64,000 nt of DNA. Source: Zopfochytrium polystomum. Lineage: Eukaryota > Chytridiomycota > Chytridiomycetes > Chytridiales > Chytridiaceae. The translations under genes were made by a program, and so were the position numbers. Under the pieces are notes generated by a model. The model worked only from the letters and a program-made list of their open reading frames with translations. It had not been told where the DNA came from and did no database searches. The stretch spans positions 62,001-126,000 of the forward strand of contig JAIVFJ010000038.1 in the NCBI GenBank assembly GCA_025765615.1, given 5' to 3'. Of the stretch, positions 35,072-45,961 are shown in pieces (position 1 is the first letter of the stretch; every line of letters begins with the position of its first letter).

Positions 35072-36238
35072 TCAAGTAAGCCCGCTTTCCCTCCACCACC
35101 GCCGCGCCGCCGCGCGCGCCTCCAGCTGCCCCGAATCCGCTTCCGCGGCGTCGGCGTTCCCACCTCCTTCGCCGCCAGCGTCCTTGTCGGCGTCGTCGTC
35201 GTCCAGGTGCAGGTCCTCGACGCGAAACCGCATCTCCAACCCCGAGTCCCGCCACCACTGCAGCACGTCAACGTGGCCTTTGGCCGTAGCGCCCGCGAGC
35301 GCGAGCTCCGAGTACCGCATCGGCAAGCCCGACTCGTCCGCCCACCACCTCAGCACGGCGACGTGGCCGGCCGCGCTGGCGCCGTCAACAGCGCGCTCCG
35401 AGTACCCTGCGCGGCGGAGCAGCGCCCCGCCGTCGGCGTCGCGCCACCACGCCAGCACGGCGACGTGGCCCGCGGTGCTGGCCCTGTCGACGGCGTACGG
35501 GTCGTCCTCGACGACGCACAACGGCAGCCCGCTGTCGCGCCACCACGCGAGGACGTCCACGCGCCCGTCGGCGCTGGCCAGCGCGAGGGTGTCGTCGCCG
35601 CAGCGGGGCGGGCGATCCGCGTGGTCCAGCAGCCACTGCAGAACAGCGGGGCCCGGCGCGAGGTCGACGGCGTGCTGGGCGGGTCGGACCTGCACCGGCG
35701 CCCCGGGGACCGTGCGCCACCAGTGGAGGGCGGCGACGGCGCCGCGCATGGTTGCGGCGTCGACGCCGTCGGTCGCTGCTCTGGCGATCTCGGCCTGCGT
35801 GAGAAGACCGTTGCGCAGCCACCAGTCGAGGACTTCCACGCGGTCGAGCTCGCTGGCGGCGACGAGGCACGATTGCGCGGCGTGCATGGGCGGCAGGCCG
35901 CTGTCGAGCCACCATTGGAGGACGGCGACGTGGCCGTTGGCGCTGGCGTGCCACGCGGCGGAGGAGGAGTAGCAGTGGCTGAAGTCGGTGCCGGGCGGCG
36001 CATGGCGGCGGACGAGGTCGAGGAGCTCGAGGTTGTTGTCTCTGCTGGCCAGGTCGAGGGCGAGGCCGCGGGCGTGGTGGTAGTTGTAGGAGGGCGATAC
36101 GAGGGCAGCGGCTTGCTGAAGACGCAAGCGGAGTAGCGTCGCCAGGCGGAACCGATCGATCCCGTGGTCGAGGTAGCCGTGGACGGCGAGGGCGACTGTC
36201 CACGCCGCCGTCGGCGGCGTCTTTGCTTCTCCGACCAT
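35072..36238 (-). CDS. WW-type ankyrin-like repeat protein
   Basis: Single exon, 388 aa from the ATG at 36238; the open frame reaches 36274 but without an earlier ATG. The N-terminal 80 residues are helical and rich in Leu/Arg/Ala. They are followed by about eight units of the kind A-x-x-G-H-V-[AD]-V-L-x-W-W-x-D-SGLP, the same double-Trp ankyrin-like repeat as the gene at the start of the window. Units differ in length, and one has lost the second Trp (AVLQWLLDHADRP). The C-terminus is acidic (HLDDDDADKDAGGEGGG) and ends ARRWWRESGLT, a partial unit. Likely a solenoid protein-binding scaffold; partner unknown. Divergent to the GST-like gene at 36654. Confidence 0.8.
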   Translation of the reverse strand: MVGEAKTPPTAAWTVALAVHGYLDHGIDRFRLATLLRLRLQQAAALVSPSYNYHHARGLALDLASRDNNLELLDLVRRHAPPGTDFSHCYSSSAAWHASANGHVAVLQWWLDSGLPPMHAAQSCLVAASELDRVEVLDWWLRNGLLTQAEIARAATDGVDAATMRGAVAALHWWRTVPGAPVQVRPAQHAVDLAPGPAVLQWLLDHADRPPRCGDDTLALASADGRVDVLAWWRDSGLPLCVVEDDPYAVDRASTAGHVAVLAWWRDADGGALLRRAGYSERAVDGASAAGHVAVLRWWADESGLPMRYSELALAGATAKGHVDVLQWWRDSGLEMRFRVEDLHLDDDDADKDAGGEGGGNADAAEADSGQLEARAAARRWWRESGLT

Positions 36239-36653
36239 TCTCTTTCGAGCAAAGTTTACCCACGCAGCATCCAAGAGTTTAGATTAACTGATTGCAGTAA
36301 CATAACGCGCGTAATCCCTCCGAAGATTTGAAAGGGTCTCCTCGCAATGGACTCAATCCCTAATTCAGAGCGACACACGCTAGTCCTCCCACAAGGACTG
36401 GCGCCGCAATGGCGACTCCAAAACCGACGGGCAATCGAATGCGGAGCGAACTGATGCGCTGGAACTAACTTACACCATATTAACATTTTCTTCCTTGCAA
36501 GACGCGCTCGCCTGGCAAGCTCCACGTGTGGAGCTTCGTGCTTATTTGTAATCGTCAGTATAATTGCTGGGTTGGGGCGAGCTTCATGTGATTCATCACG
36601 GGACACAGCCACCCCAACGACCCCAAAGAAACAAACCCCGCTTTCCTCCAGCC

Positions 36654-37487
36654 ATGACCGCGACATCCACACCCGCGCACACCCTCTACGAGCTCCGCTT
36701 CGATCACGACCCCGAGTTCTACGCCGGCCCGAACGGCTGGAAAGTCCACCTCTCCCTGCTGCGCAAGCAGGTGCCCTACAAGGTCGAGCTGGTCAACTTC
36801 CTCCAGCTGCAATCCACCATCCGCGAGCGGCACCCCGTCGCCGGCGGCGGCCCGGCACGCATCACGTCCCCCGCCCTCGAAATCACCTCCGTTGCGGCAG
36901 CGGACGGCGGCACGCACAAGCCGCTCCTGCTGTGCGACTCGTTCCGCATCGCCGAGTACCTCGAAGCGACCTACCCGGACCGCCCGTCCCTCTTCAGCGG
37001 CGTCGCCGGCCCCGCCGACCCGGCAGCGGTCCGCGTCGGCAAGGCGTACGCGCGGCTCGTGGATCTCGGGCTCGGCAACTCGGATCCGCAGTGGGGCGTC
37101 TGGTACGACCTGATCTTCCCGGACATGCAGGCGCGGCTGGAGCCCGGCGCGAACCGCGACTACTTTGTGTCGGACGCGCGGCTCGGTCCCGGCGCGTACG
37201 CCGCGGCGATGGCGCGACCCGGTAAGGAGGACCTCGTGGCCAGGGCCAAGGCGTCGCTGGCGCCCGTCAGGCTGGCGCTGGCCGAGCGGCCGGGCGAGTT
37301 TTTGCAGGGGCCCGAGCCCGGGTTCGCGGACTTTGTGCTGTTTGGGCGGTACGCCATGGTCAGGAACAGCAACCCGGCGCTGGCCAAGCGCGTGTTTGAC
37401 GACGTGGGCGAGGAGATCCGCGAGTGGGTGAAGGGTATTGTCGAGCGTTTCCCCCAGATTCAAAAACACCTCCGTCCGATGCCTTGA
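36654..37487 (+). CDS. Glutathione S-transferase-like protein (UstS/LigE type)
   Basis: Single exon, 277 aa from the ATG at 36654, which follows directly on TCCAGCC; an upstream in-frame extension exists but lacks family features. The N-terminal thioredoxin-like half contains YELRFDHDPEFYAGPNGWKV then HLSLLRKQVPYKVELVNF and a conserved GSH-site region CDSFRIAEYLEATYPDRPSLF. The C-terminal half is all-helical (LARAKASLAPVRLALAERPG, then EPGFADFVLFGRYAMVR). This matches fungal GSTs related to bacterial beta-etherases and the UstS-like C-terminal family, probably cytosolic, acting on small electrophiles or aryl ethers. Substrate cannot be predicted. Confidence 0.8.
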   Translation: MTATSTPAHTLYELRFDHDPEFYAGPNGWKVHLSLLRKQVPYKVELVNFLQLQSTIRERHPVAGGGPARITSPALEITSVAAADGGTHKPLLLCDSFRIAEYLEATYPDRPSLFSGVAGPADPAAVRVGKAYARLVDLGLGNSDPQWGVWYDLIFPDMQARLEPGANRDYFVSDARLGPGAYAAAMARPGKEDLVARAKASLAPVRLALAERPGEFLQGPEPGFADFVLFGRYAMVRNSNPALAKRVFDDVGEEIREWVKGIVERFPQIQKHLRPMP

Positions 37488-37718
37488 AGCCTATTTCTTT
37501 TACCACTGTGCTGTTTCTGTTTATGTTTTCCAAATATAATTGCAGTTATCGTGTTATCCGGTCGTCATCATTCCAGAACACACCGCGCATTCGTGTCCAA
37601 TAAGCTGCATTAGCATTTCTTTTGACGACAACGCATCCCGAGCACTGTCCTCCATTGGCTCTGCTTTTGATAAACGTTTTTAAAGATTGTATATGTAAAT
37701 GAAACTGGAGATGGCATA

Positions 37719-37792
37719 GGTTTCATGGTGTAGTTGGTTATCACATCTGTCTCACACACAGGAGGTCCCGAGTTCGAGCCTCGGTGAAACCA
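37719..37792 (+). tRNA. tRNA-Val (anticodon CAC)
   Basis: 74-nt cloverleaf without intron. The acceptor stem GGTTTCA pairs with TGAAACC and is followed by discriminator A. The anticodon stem TCTGT/ACAGG encloses the loop CTCACAC, giving anticodon CAC (codon GTG). The T arm contains GAGTTCGAGCCTC, with the TTCGA box-B core. CCA is not encoded. A T-rich run (CTATTTTTTC) a few bases downstream fits a Pol III terminator. Confidence 0.95.
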
Positions 37793-38131
37793 TTCTATTT
37801 TTTCATCTATGGACATTTTTGCGCGCTTCGATTTGAGAATTCTGCTGTGAGTACGTGGGGTTGGTAATTGCCCCTGCGCTTGGTACTCTGGCCGGTCATA
37901 AGAGAATATCTTTGTTGCGCATGGGTGCGTAATTAAAGGAAGGTCTGAATTCAGCTCAACACCACCCCATTACGGCAACCCTGTACTCGCAGAGGCATTT
38001 TGGGAAGAACCTCATACCATCCACAACCACCCCCGAACCACAATGTGCACCATGAACCGAACCTCATCACGCCCAAGCCCACGACCTCAACCAAAAACGA
38101 GAAGAAAGCAGGTAACGGCGATCCTGATTTC

Positions 38132-39161
38132 TTACTTCTTGGTAGCAGTGGCCGCCTTCGCCTTCTTGGTACCCCGGAACTTCTTGGCGCGGTTCTTCCT
38201 CTCCTTCCTGTAAACAGAGATCTAAAGTTAGTGTGCAGGTCGCTCCTTGTGAGGGTGGCGGAGAATGGTGCAATGGGCGGAACTGCCAACCGATGGAAGA
38301 AACGCAGCTCATGGTGGAGAAGAGATCTTCAACAAAAGCTCACCTCTGCTTCGACGAGATCTGGCCCTTGGCACCAATGCCGTGCCTGAGCAGCCTGTGT
38401 TTCGGCTCAAACTTCTTCGCGGCGTCCAGGGAGTCGTAGACGAGGGCGAAGCCGGTGGTCTTGCCTCCACCGAACTGGGTACGGAAGCCAAAGGTGAAGA
38501 TGCGCTCGGGGTCAGATTTGTAGAGCTTGGCGAGCTTCTCGCCGAGCTCCTTGTGGGAGATGCCGGCACGGCCGGGGTGGATGACGTCGACGACCATCTG
38601 CCTGCGGCTCAGGAGCCGGTTGGTGAGGAACTTGCGGGTGCGGATCGTAACGGAAGCAGCGTCGGCCTAGAGAGATTGGATGCAAGAGGCAGAGAGATCG
38701 GATCAGCGAATGCAACGCGAGACTGGGAGTTTGGCTCAGAGAAGGAGTAGTTCGCTCGATCGCAACACAGATCGCGGTGTTAAGCATCTTGGGACGGTTA
38801 TGCGCGAGCGTCGGTAGTGTATTGAGTTGGAGCAGAAATTGAGATACATTGGGGCATCTGCTGAAATTCCCAGCGAAGAGCGCAGCCGCTGTGTAAGGAG
38901 AGAGATATCGACGGTCCAACGACCTCTGAAGTCTGCTGATGATATCCAGTTCCCGTCCACCATCCCATCCCATCCCATCCCATCCCATCCCATTCCATCC
39001 GATCTCTTCAACGGCGCCGCTAAATTTGGTCGTCAACTAGTCGGTGCAAGGTCGATCGGGAGGCGGGACTTATGATATCCAACAGCATGTTCGATCGACG
39101 GGTCCGAAGGTGCTCCAGTAGTTCCAGGTCAACGACGGGACTGAGGACGACCACTCACCAT
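38132..39161 (-). CDS. RPS24: 40S ribosomal protein eS24
   Basis: Three exons: 39161-39159 (the ATG alone), 38666-38344, 38207-38132; 133 aa, matching eS24 length. Key stretches: [60 protein letters not shown], and the basic C-terminus [17 protein letters not shown]. It is a structural protein of the small ribosomal subunit. The start codon is isolated by a GTGAGT intron of about 490 nt, a common layout for fungal ribosomal protein genes. The last intron (phase 2, GTGAGC...TTTACAG) precedes the Lys-rich tail. Confidence 0.95.
38961..39000. repeat. (ATCCC)n pentanucleotide tandem repeat
   Basis: About seven copies of a CATCC/ATCCC-type pentanucleotide within the first intron of the eS24 gene, decaying to ATTCC at the end. 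It is not the fungal telomere repeat. Confidence 0.85.
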
Positions 39162-39364
39162 GATTGCTCAATGGAAGTGGTTCAACTTTTTGGTTTTTCT
39201 TCCAAAAAGCAAACCCCAATAACGCCCTGACGAGGCCAAGAAACTAAACCAAACCACCTTCAACGCATTGATGTATTCAGTGCTTATCTGCCAGTTGGAA
39301 AAGCGCAAACGCAAGCATATGCAGAGTAAGAACGGATGCAGAAGCGGCACCGCTCCTTAAAATT

Positions 39365-39937
39365 TCACTCCTCCTTTATGAGCTCATGCACAGACTGAAC
39401 CCGCTCGTGCATACCCTGCATCGGCTTGTCCTTCCGAGTCTCAATTTTTATCACCGTCGTGACGCGCTGGCAGCCGCGTGCGTGCACCGCTTCCTGGCAG
39501 TCCCTGAGAGCAACGCGAGAAGAATACACCATGAGGGGTTGTGGGGAGAACGGCAGGGAGTGGTTGGCGTTCATCATGCATCACGACGCACCGAGCGGCA
39601 CACTTACCCAATCGCTTTCATCAAAATCGGCCACTCGCCCTCTGCAGTGTGATGTTGGACGCGAAGCAATAGGGAAGGAGGAAGAAAGCTCAGGTTTTGT
39701 CAAGCGCCAGAACACAGAGAGGGTAATTTCGCACGCACGTTACTCTTACCGATGCAAGTTCCTCCTGAGTGGAGCTGATACTTGATCCCGGCCTTCTTAA
39801 GAACGCGAACGCATTCTGCAATCTCTTCTTTGATCGAGCAGCCGACACCCATCGGAATGACACTGCCGTCAACATGAACCTGGCGTCCCTTTCATCACCT
39901 TGCACTGGACTGACCTGAAATCGGCGGTAGCAAACAT
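39365..39937 (-). CDS. ECM15-like thiamine-binding family (UPF0045) protein, copy 1
   Basis: Four exons: 39937-39915, 39862-39750, 39641-39608, 39503-39365; 102 aa. Family features in order: ADFSVIPMGVG, IAECVRVLKKAGIKYQLHSGGT, EGEWPILMKAIGDCQEAVHA, then RVTTVIKIETRKDKPMQGM. The family (MTH1187/YkoF-like, yeast ECM15) forms small ferredoxin-like-fold oligomers that bind thiamine or related ligands. The first three exon lengths (23, 113 and 34 nt) are identical to those of the copy next door, so this is a tandem duplication older than the sequence divergence. Confidence 0.87.
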
Positions 39938-40079
39938 GGTGTGGTTGTGCAATTGAGTGAGAGTCGCTTGATTGAGCAATTGGTTTCGTTGTTTGCTCGT
40001 CAAGGAATCCGAGCATTTATACAGCCGGTGGCCCAGCTTTGCTGCGTCAAATGTCTCCCACCCTGGGGTTGTTGGTATT

Positions 40080-40594
40080 CTATTCAGCCTTTTTGCCCAC
40101 CAGACTCTCCACAGCCACAACCTTGTCCCGCATCGATTGCATTGGTTTGTCGGTGCGAGTACCAATCTTGATGCTCGTCGAAATGCGTGGGCATCCCATA
40201 GCGTGAATAGATTCCTGGCATTCCCTTTTGGTGTTGATGTGGGTAAAGAAGCAGGGCGTGTCGCGAAAGTGCAGAATAAAGAAAGAAGTACTTGATGACC
40301 CGCATGATATCGTCCCACTCGCCCTCTGTTTGCGGCAAGAATGAAGAAACACGCGTTAGGTGATCTCGAAATTGCAGGACCACGGCAGAAAGTTCCGGGT
40401 AAACTAACCAACGTTGGTGCCGTTCGCGTGCATTTCGTAAACGAGCCCGGACTTTTGAAGAATGCGTTGACATTCTGCGACTTCGTTGCGGACGGACGTG
40501 CCGACGCCAATGGGGATCAGACTGTCGGCTTCTCTTGTTAGTGGGCGCTTGCTTGTGGATCGAGGCCTCACCAGAATTCGGCGATCGCGTGCAT
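40080..40594 (-). CDS. ECM15-like thiamine-binding family (UPF0045) protein, copy 2
   Basis: Four exons: 40594-40572, 40521-40409, 40325-40292, 40224-40080; 104 aa. It reads MHAIAEFCLIPIGVGTS, VAECQRILQKSGLVYEMHAN, GTNVEGEWDDIMRVIK, ECQESIHAMGCPRISTSIKI and TRTDKPMQSMRDKV, the standard order for the MTH1187/ECM15 family. Intron 1 ends CCGACAG just before the codon completing the conserved FCLIPIG motif, which fixes the frame. Its ATG lies 62 nt from the divergent ALG13 ATG. Confidence 0.88.
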
Positions 40595-40656
40595 GGTCTG
40601 ACCTGAAGTGGTTTTGTTTTGACAAGTTTCAACCCGCGCCGATCTTCGTCATCATC
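40595..40656. promoter_or_regulatory. 62-bp bidirectional start region, ECM15-like copy 2 / ALG13
   Basis: Only 62 bp separate two divergent start codons, so the two genes probably share or overlap promoters, and transcripts may overlap at their 5' ends. No TATA box is visible. Confidence 0.5.
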
Positions 40657-41391
40657 ATGGACGGATGCCCAGAGTGCAAATCTGCGGCGACCCCAACGGC
40701 GGCGTCCAAGCTCTTGTTCATTACTGTCGGCACTTGGTTCTTCGAGCAGCTCATCGTGTCGACCGTGGGGTCCCCGGACTTTCTCGCTCGCGCGGCGCTG
40801 GATCACGGCTTCACTCACGTCCTCGTGCAATACGGGCAGACGCCAATACCTTCGACTATGCCTGCTGATTCCTCGACGCGGTTCGCATGGCGGGACGCAG
40901 AAAGAGCGGCGACCAAAGACGTGGTGGGGGAGATCGTGGCGACGGCACCAGCCGAGTGGGGAGGCGGCGCTAGCGAACAGGTGGCGACACGTTGCCAGAC
41001 GCTGACGATCACTGCCACGGCGGGAGAGGGTGGGCTGACGGAGCGGCATCAGCAGGCTACGATCCATGTGACGATATATGCATTGAAGCCAACGATCGCG
41101 CCGGATCTGGCGCGGGCCGCGCTCGTCATTTCTCACGCTGGAAGCGGTACCATTTTTGGGGCACTTGGAGCGGGGCGGCCAGTCATTGCGGTGCCAAACG
41201 CCGAATTAATGCACAACCACCAGAAGGAGCTTGCGGATGCGCTGGCGGGAGAGGGTGCCATTGTGACGTGTGATGTGGAGGGAGTGCTCGAGGCATTTAG
41301 GAGCCGGAAGTGGGAAACGCTGAAGAGCTGGGAACCAGGAGTGCCGGAGCGCTTTGTCGAGGTCGCGCAGGAGCTGGCGGGGTATCGGTGA
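40657..41391 (+). CDS. ALG13: UDP-GlcNAc transferase subunit ALG13
   Basis: Single exon, 244 aa from the ATG at 40657. The N-terminal LLFITVGTWFFEQLI and TVGSPDFLARAALDHGFTHV plus LVQYGQ, and the C-terminal LVISHAGSGTIFGALGAGRP then VIAVPNAELMHNHQKELADAL, are the hallmarks of the ALG13/MurG-like GT-B C-domain. ALG13 is the catalytic partner of the membrane anchor ALG14 at the ER and adds the second GlcNAc to dolichol-PP-GlcNAc in N-glycan assembly. The middle (residues about 65-135) is longer than in yeast, explaining the slightly longer protein. Phe replaces the more common Ser/Thr within GT-x-F, a conservative lineage difference. Confidence 0.92.
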   Translation: MDGCPECKSAATPTAASKLLFITVGTWFFEQLIVSTVGSPDFLARAALDHGFTHVLVQYGQTPIPSTMPADSSTRFAWRDAERAATKDVVGEIVATAPAEWGGGASEQVATRCQTLTITATAGEGGLTERHQQATIHVTIYALKPTIAPDLARAALVISHAGSGTIFGALGAGRPVIAVPNAELMHNHQKELADALAGEGAIVTCDVEGVLEAFRSRKWETLKSWEPGVPERFVEVAQELAGYR

Positions 41392-41511
41392 CCAACGCAA
41401 TCGAGTATTTATTTCTTGAAGGACAACGCAGAGGTCTGCTCAATACACGGTTATATTTGATTATGCGTGAAAGAAAAGAGACTTCATGCTGCAATAGTCC
41501 CGCCTCCCGCA

Positions 41512-42491
<980 letters not shown>

Positions 42492-43056
42492 GAGAGCGGC
42501 GTCTTCGACCCGACAGAAGCAAGATCGGGAGGGAAAGGTCCTTTCTTTTTTTTCTTTTTTCTCGTTTGTCTTTCCGGGGAAGGCCCAACCCGCTCGCACC
42601 GTCGGCCGCCCTCGTGTCCTGACGGCTTCAAACGCAGAGACTTCATGGTCACCTCACGACCTACTCCCTTTATCCCCCTCCCTGCGCCCCCGCCCCAACG
42701 CATCGGTTTGAGAATGCACTCATCCAGGCGACGGACACTAATTGACCACCGTTGCTTTTTTTGATAGAGAGTACCCCTGTCAAAGCATTGCCGACATGCG
42801 CCTCACCCTTGCCACCAGCCGAAACGGAAGACGTCCAGAAGCCTCAGCTGCGGCCATCGTCCGTTTCCAAAGCGTTCCTGGCCACCTCCCCCAGATTCTC
42901 CAACAAAAATGTGACCGCCCAGATACTCAAGGACCGGCCATAGATCCACGGCATCGCTGGCCCAACCCCCCAACTCATTTCCCGTCTCTGCGTCTACGCC
43001 TCAAACCCGTTTACTCCCTTTCTTCCCTCATCCATCCCTCCAGCAGTCATTGAAGA

Positions 43057-44226
43057 ATGGCATCGACTTTTCAAACGCCGCAACACGCCACCAGAGGGAT
43101 AGATGCGACGCGGCTGCAAGCACCCTCAGCCCCACAAATCGCCTCTCGACTTCCCTCAGTGTCATCGCCGCACTCTTCGTTCCAGCAGCTCCGGCAGCCT
43201 TCACAGCACTCCCAGCAGCACCAACCGCAACATCAACAGCAGCAGGCGCAGAGTCCACACACCGCTCGGCGTCAGACTGTCCTATCCTTTGGGAAAGTGA
43301 CGAAGACCTCTGCTCCATCATCAAGACGGCTCTCGCGAGTCCCGACTGACGATGATCCGATCCTGTCGTGGACTGACCGAGATTCAGCTGCGCCACTACG
43401 CGCTGGAGAACGGCGGCGCACGGTTGTCAGCATCGGTCAAAGTACATCCTTTGGCTTTAGCACTGACCAACCCGCCGTGGTGACGGCGGCGGCCGCAGCG
43501 ACTGCAGCGTCGCGCGAGAGCGAAACCACGGAAAGCGTCGGCAATGCCACTAACGGCGTTACTTCTCGGTCGCCTTCCGCTGCGTCCTCGATGGTGACGC
43601 GTTCTCGCCGAACCACAAACGAGTTTCTGAACTTCAGCGACGTCGACGAGCTTCACGTCGCCATGACGCAAATAGAAGCAAGAGCGCGGAAACCAGCGCC
43701 GCGCGCGGACGGCAGCTTCTTCCCGAATAGCGTGGACGGAGCCGTTTGGAACAAAGAGTGGAACCAGCTGGCAGCAGTGCGTCGATTGAGCGACCGTCGC
43801 CGGGTATCTTCAGGTAGCACAGTCGAGGAAGAGAGTCTGCCGGAGCTTCCCAAACTTCCTTCCCACGCCGATTCAGTCCGTTTGCGCACTTTGATGGCCG
43901 TGAGAGGCGTCGGTGCTAGAAGCGAAAACGTATCTGATGAATCTGCTGAGCAGCAAACGCAGAGTTGGACATGGAACGGCCAAATATTGGAGGATAAGAT
44001 TGCGGAGAACATTGAAAAGGTCATCCGAACTACCAGCTCAGACTTCCCCAATGTGCAATTAGCTTCCACAGCAAGACTGAATAGCACCATGAAGAGGACT
44101 TCAGCAGTGCCTGGAACTCCGACCATGAGTGGCTTGCTTGGACTAAATTCTGCCACCCAAAACATTGTCACGAACGACCATCACAATGAATTACCTCACA
44201 CTCCAAAACCTTTGAGACGACTGGAG
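43057..44226 (+). CDS. First exon of an unrecognised low-complexity protein
   Basis: Open frame of 390 codons from the ATG at 43057 to a GTAATT donor at 44227. Gln/Ser/Ala-rich N-terminus with QTVLSFGKV, an Arg-rich middle (MVTRSRRTTNEFLNFSDVDE), a stretch that looks folded (DGAVWNKEWNQLAAVRRLSD), and the end NELPHTPKPLRRLE. Divergent from UBE2W, with about 565 bp between the start codons. The gene continues, but no downstream joining fits: the strongest acceptor (poly-T then TTTAG, 44303) and the next acceptors give conflicting phases. No known domain recognised. Confidence 0.55.
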
Positions 44227-44280
44227 GTAATTCCAGAGGTTTGCTTCGCCGCCTTTAAGATTGCTGATTTGGGGTTCTAG

Positions 44281-45723
44281 CTTGGTCGCTGTCCTTTTTT
44301 TAGTGATCCAGACTTGTCTGGGGAGGAGCCAGAACTGCGTCTACGCAGGGTGCGAAAACCTGTTTCAGTTTCCAACCGAAAAGGTATAACGAATCACTCG
44401 CAGTGCACGCCTATTCTTGCAGCATTGCCTGATTCATCTGCTTCATTTTGCAGGAATGTCGTGAGCGCAGTAACCTACATGCATTGCACACACGAACCAT
44501 TTCTCGTCATAGAGACCTATGCAAAGTTATGAAATGGGCTGAGCTTTCTCCTCATCCAACCAACGCGCGCAATCCAACTCCGCCAAACACCGCCGAACAG
44601 GAGTCATTACCTTACGTGGAGCCAAACGGCACTACCTTTAGACGTGCCCAAAAGCCACCGGCTTCGGCTGGCTCAATCGGCTCTCGACGCCTAATCGACG
44701 ACGTATCGGTCCGATCCGCTTTGCGCTGCCTTCCGCTGGCGCCCGCTTTCAAGCCGACGCTTTGTAACAGGATGGCGAAGAGGTTTGCTGGGTCTGGCTC
44801 GCCACCGATGGCAACATCGGCTACCGCGGCAACAGCAGTGGCCGCACTGACGGCACCAGCCGCACTGGATGCCGAGTCTGTGCGACTTTTGCACAAGCGG
44901 ACGCTGGCGGCCCTCGCAGAAACACACGCGCGGCTCGGGAGCGACGCGAGGGCTGAGTCGGCTTGCTCGCGAACGGGTCGTTCTTGATTCTGTGCTTTCC
45001 GCGTGGCTCGTGACAAGTGACGGTGGCTGCGACAGCGCTTGTAGATGCGATGTCGGTGCTGCTAGCAATGATGGTGATCACGAAACCGAGGAGGGTCGAG
45101 AGCAATCCAAACACGGACATCGTGCTGATGAGTGCCGAGCAGAGCCCGTAGACTTGCTGTATCCCTCTTCGCGTTTCCTTAGAGCAAGCGGAATGGGAAC
45201 GATCGTACAACGGTACGCGGCCGAGTGCTTTGGATTTGCAGTTGGACGGGATTCGGTTCCGTGGGGTGCGCGACCGCCAAAGCCCTTAATGGTACGAGTG
45301 GTGGGACGTCCAAAACCAGCCGTGCTGGTCAAGACCGAGAGAAAGAGAGTAGCTTCACCAGTCGAGCCAGAAGGCGCGAGACCGGAGCGCTCTGCCCCAT
45401 TGGAGGATTCCACCGCTGTCGACCCACAAGCGTCAGCGGCACCCATACCCGAAACAGAGTTGCCCATCACGGAAGCAAAGAATGTGATTGCAATGGATAC
45501 AACACGCTGGGACGAGGGCGAAGCGCTTCGAGTTGTCTTTACACCGTATGCTGGAGATAAGCCCGTCGATTGGGAATTGGGCGATGCTTCCGTAGTCTCT
45601 TCGTGGGACAATGAAGGATCGGATCGATTGGCTCATGTGAAGACGCCATTTGAGGTTCGGACAGTCGCGGAGGGCCTGCCCGAGGATGAGGCGCTGGTGG
45701 TACAAAGTGATGCAACGGCGTAG
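44281..45723 (+). CDS. Probable downstream exons, structure unresolved
   Basis: Three open stretches on the plus strand look coding but are not in one frame: 44281-44383 (ends at a GTATAA donor), 44454-44987 (starts after TTTTGCAG with ECRERSNLHALHTRTISRHR; contains KVMKWAELSPHP and a run of Ala/Thr-rich residues) and a frame ending 45723 (from about 45193: MGTIVQRYAAECFGFAVGRD, later RWDEGEALRVVFTPYAGDKP). In its second frame, exon 44304-44383 reads NCVYAGCENLFQFPTEK; joined to ECRERSNLHALHTR it would give a Cys/His pattern reminiscent of a zinc-binding fold, but this joining does not agree in phase with the first exon. It may be one gene with the preceding entry or two genes. Confidence 0.35.
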
Positions 45724-45961
45724 TCATCCCTGATATTTTCTGCCTCACATAAGCAATGAAATGACTTCGGAACGTCCTGGGTACTGCCGTTACCCTTTGG
45801 TAACCTTGAAGGACAAATCTGCCAGTGTCACTGTTAATAAGGGACTATAGAGGTGTCCGTGCAACACAATTTATTGCTTGCTGATGACGCAAGTCTATAT
45901 ATTGATAATGTGCCCGCGATGAGCGGTCTTTGGTCCACACCAATAAAGATTCCTTTTTTCC

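Noticed and set aside
36564..36653. Upstream extension of the GST-like protein
   Set aside because: Thirty extra in-frame residues (Pro/Arg-rich) precede the ATG at 36654, from which the thioredoxin-like fold begins almost at once; the extension has no family support.
38961..39000. Telomere-like or CRISPR-like array
   Set aside because: It is a simple pentanucleotide repeat in an intron; unit length and absence of spacers exclude CRISPR, and it is not TTAGGG.
44821..45210. Minus-strand frame with hydrophobic segment (STMSVFGLLSTLLGFVITII)
   Set aside because: It resembles a membrane span, but the plus strand carries coding-like frames on either side and no continuing exons were found on the minus strand.
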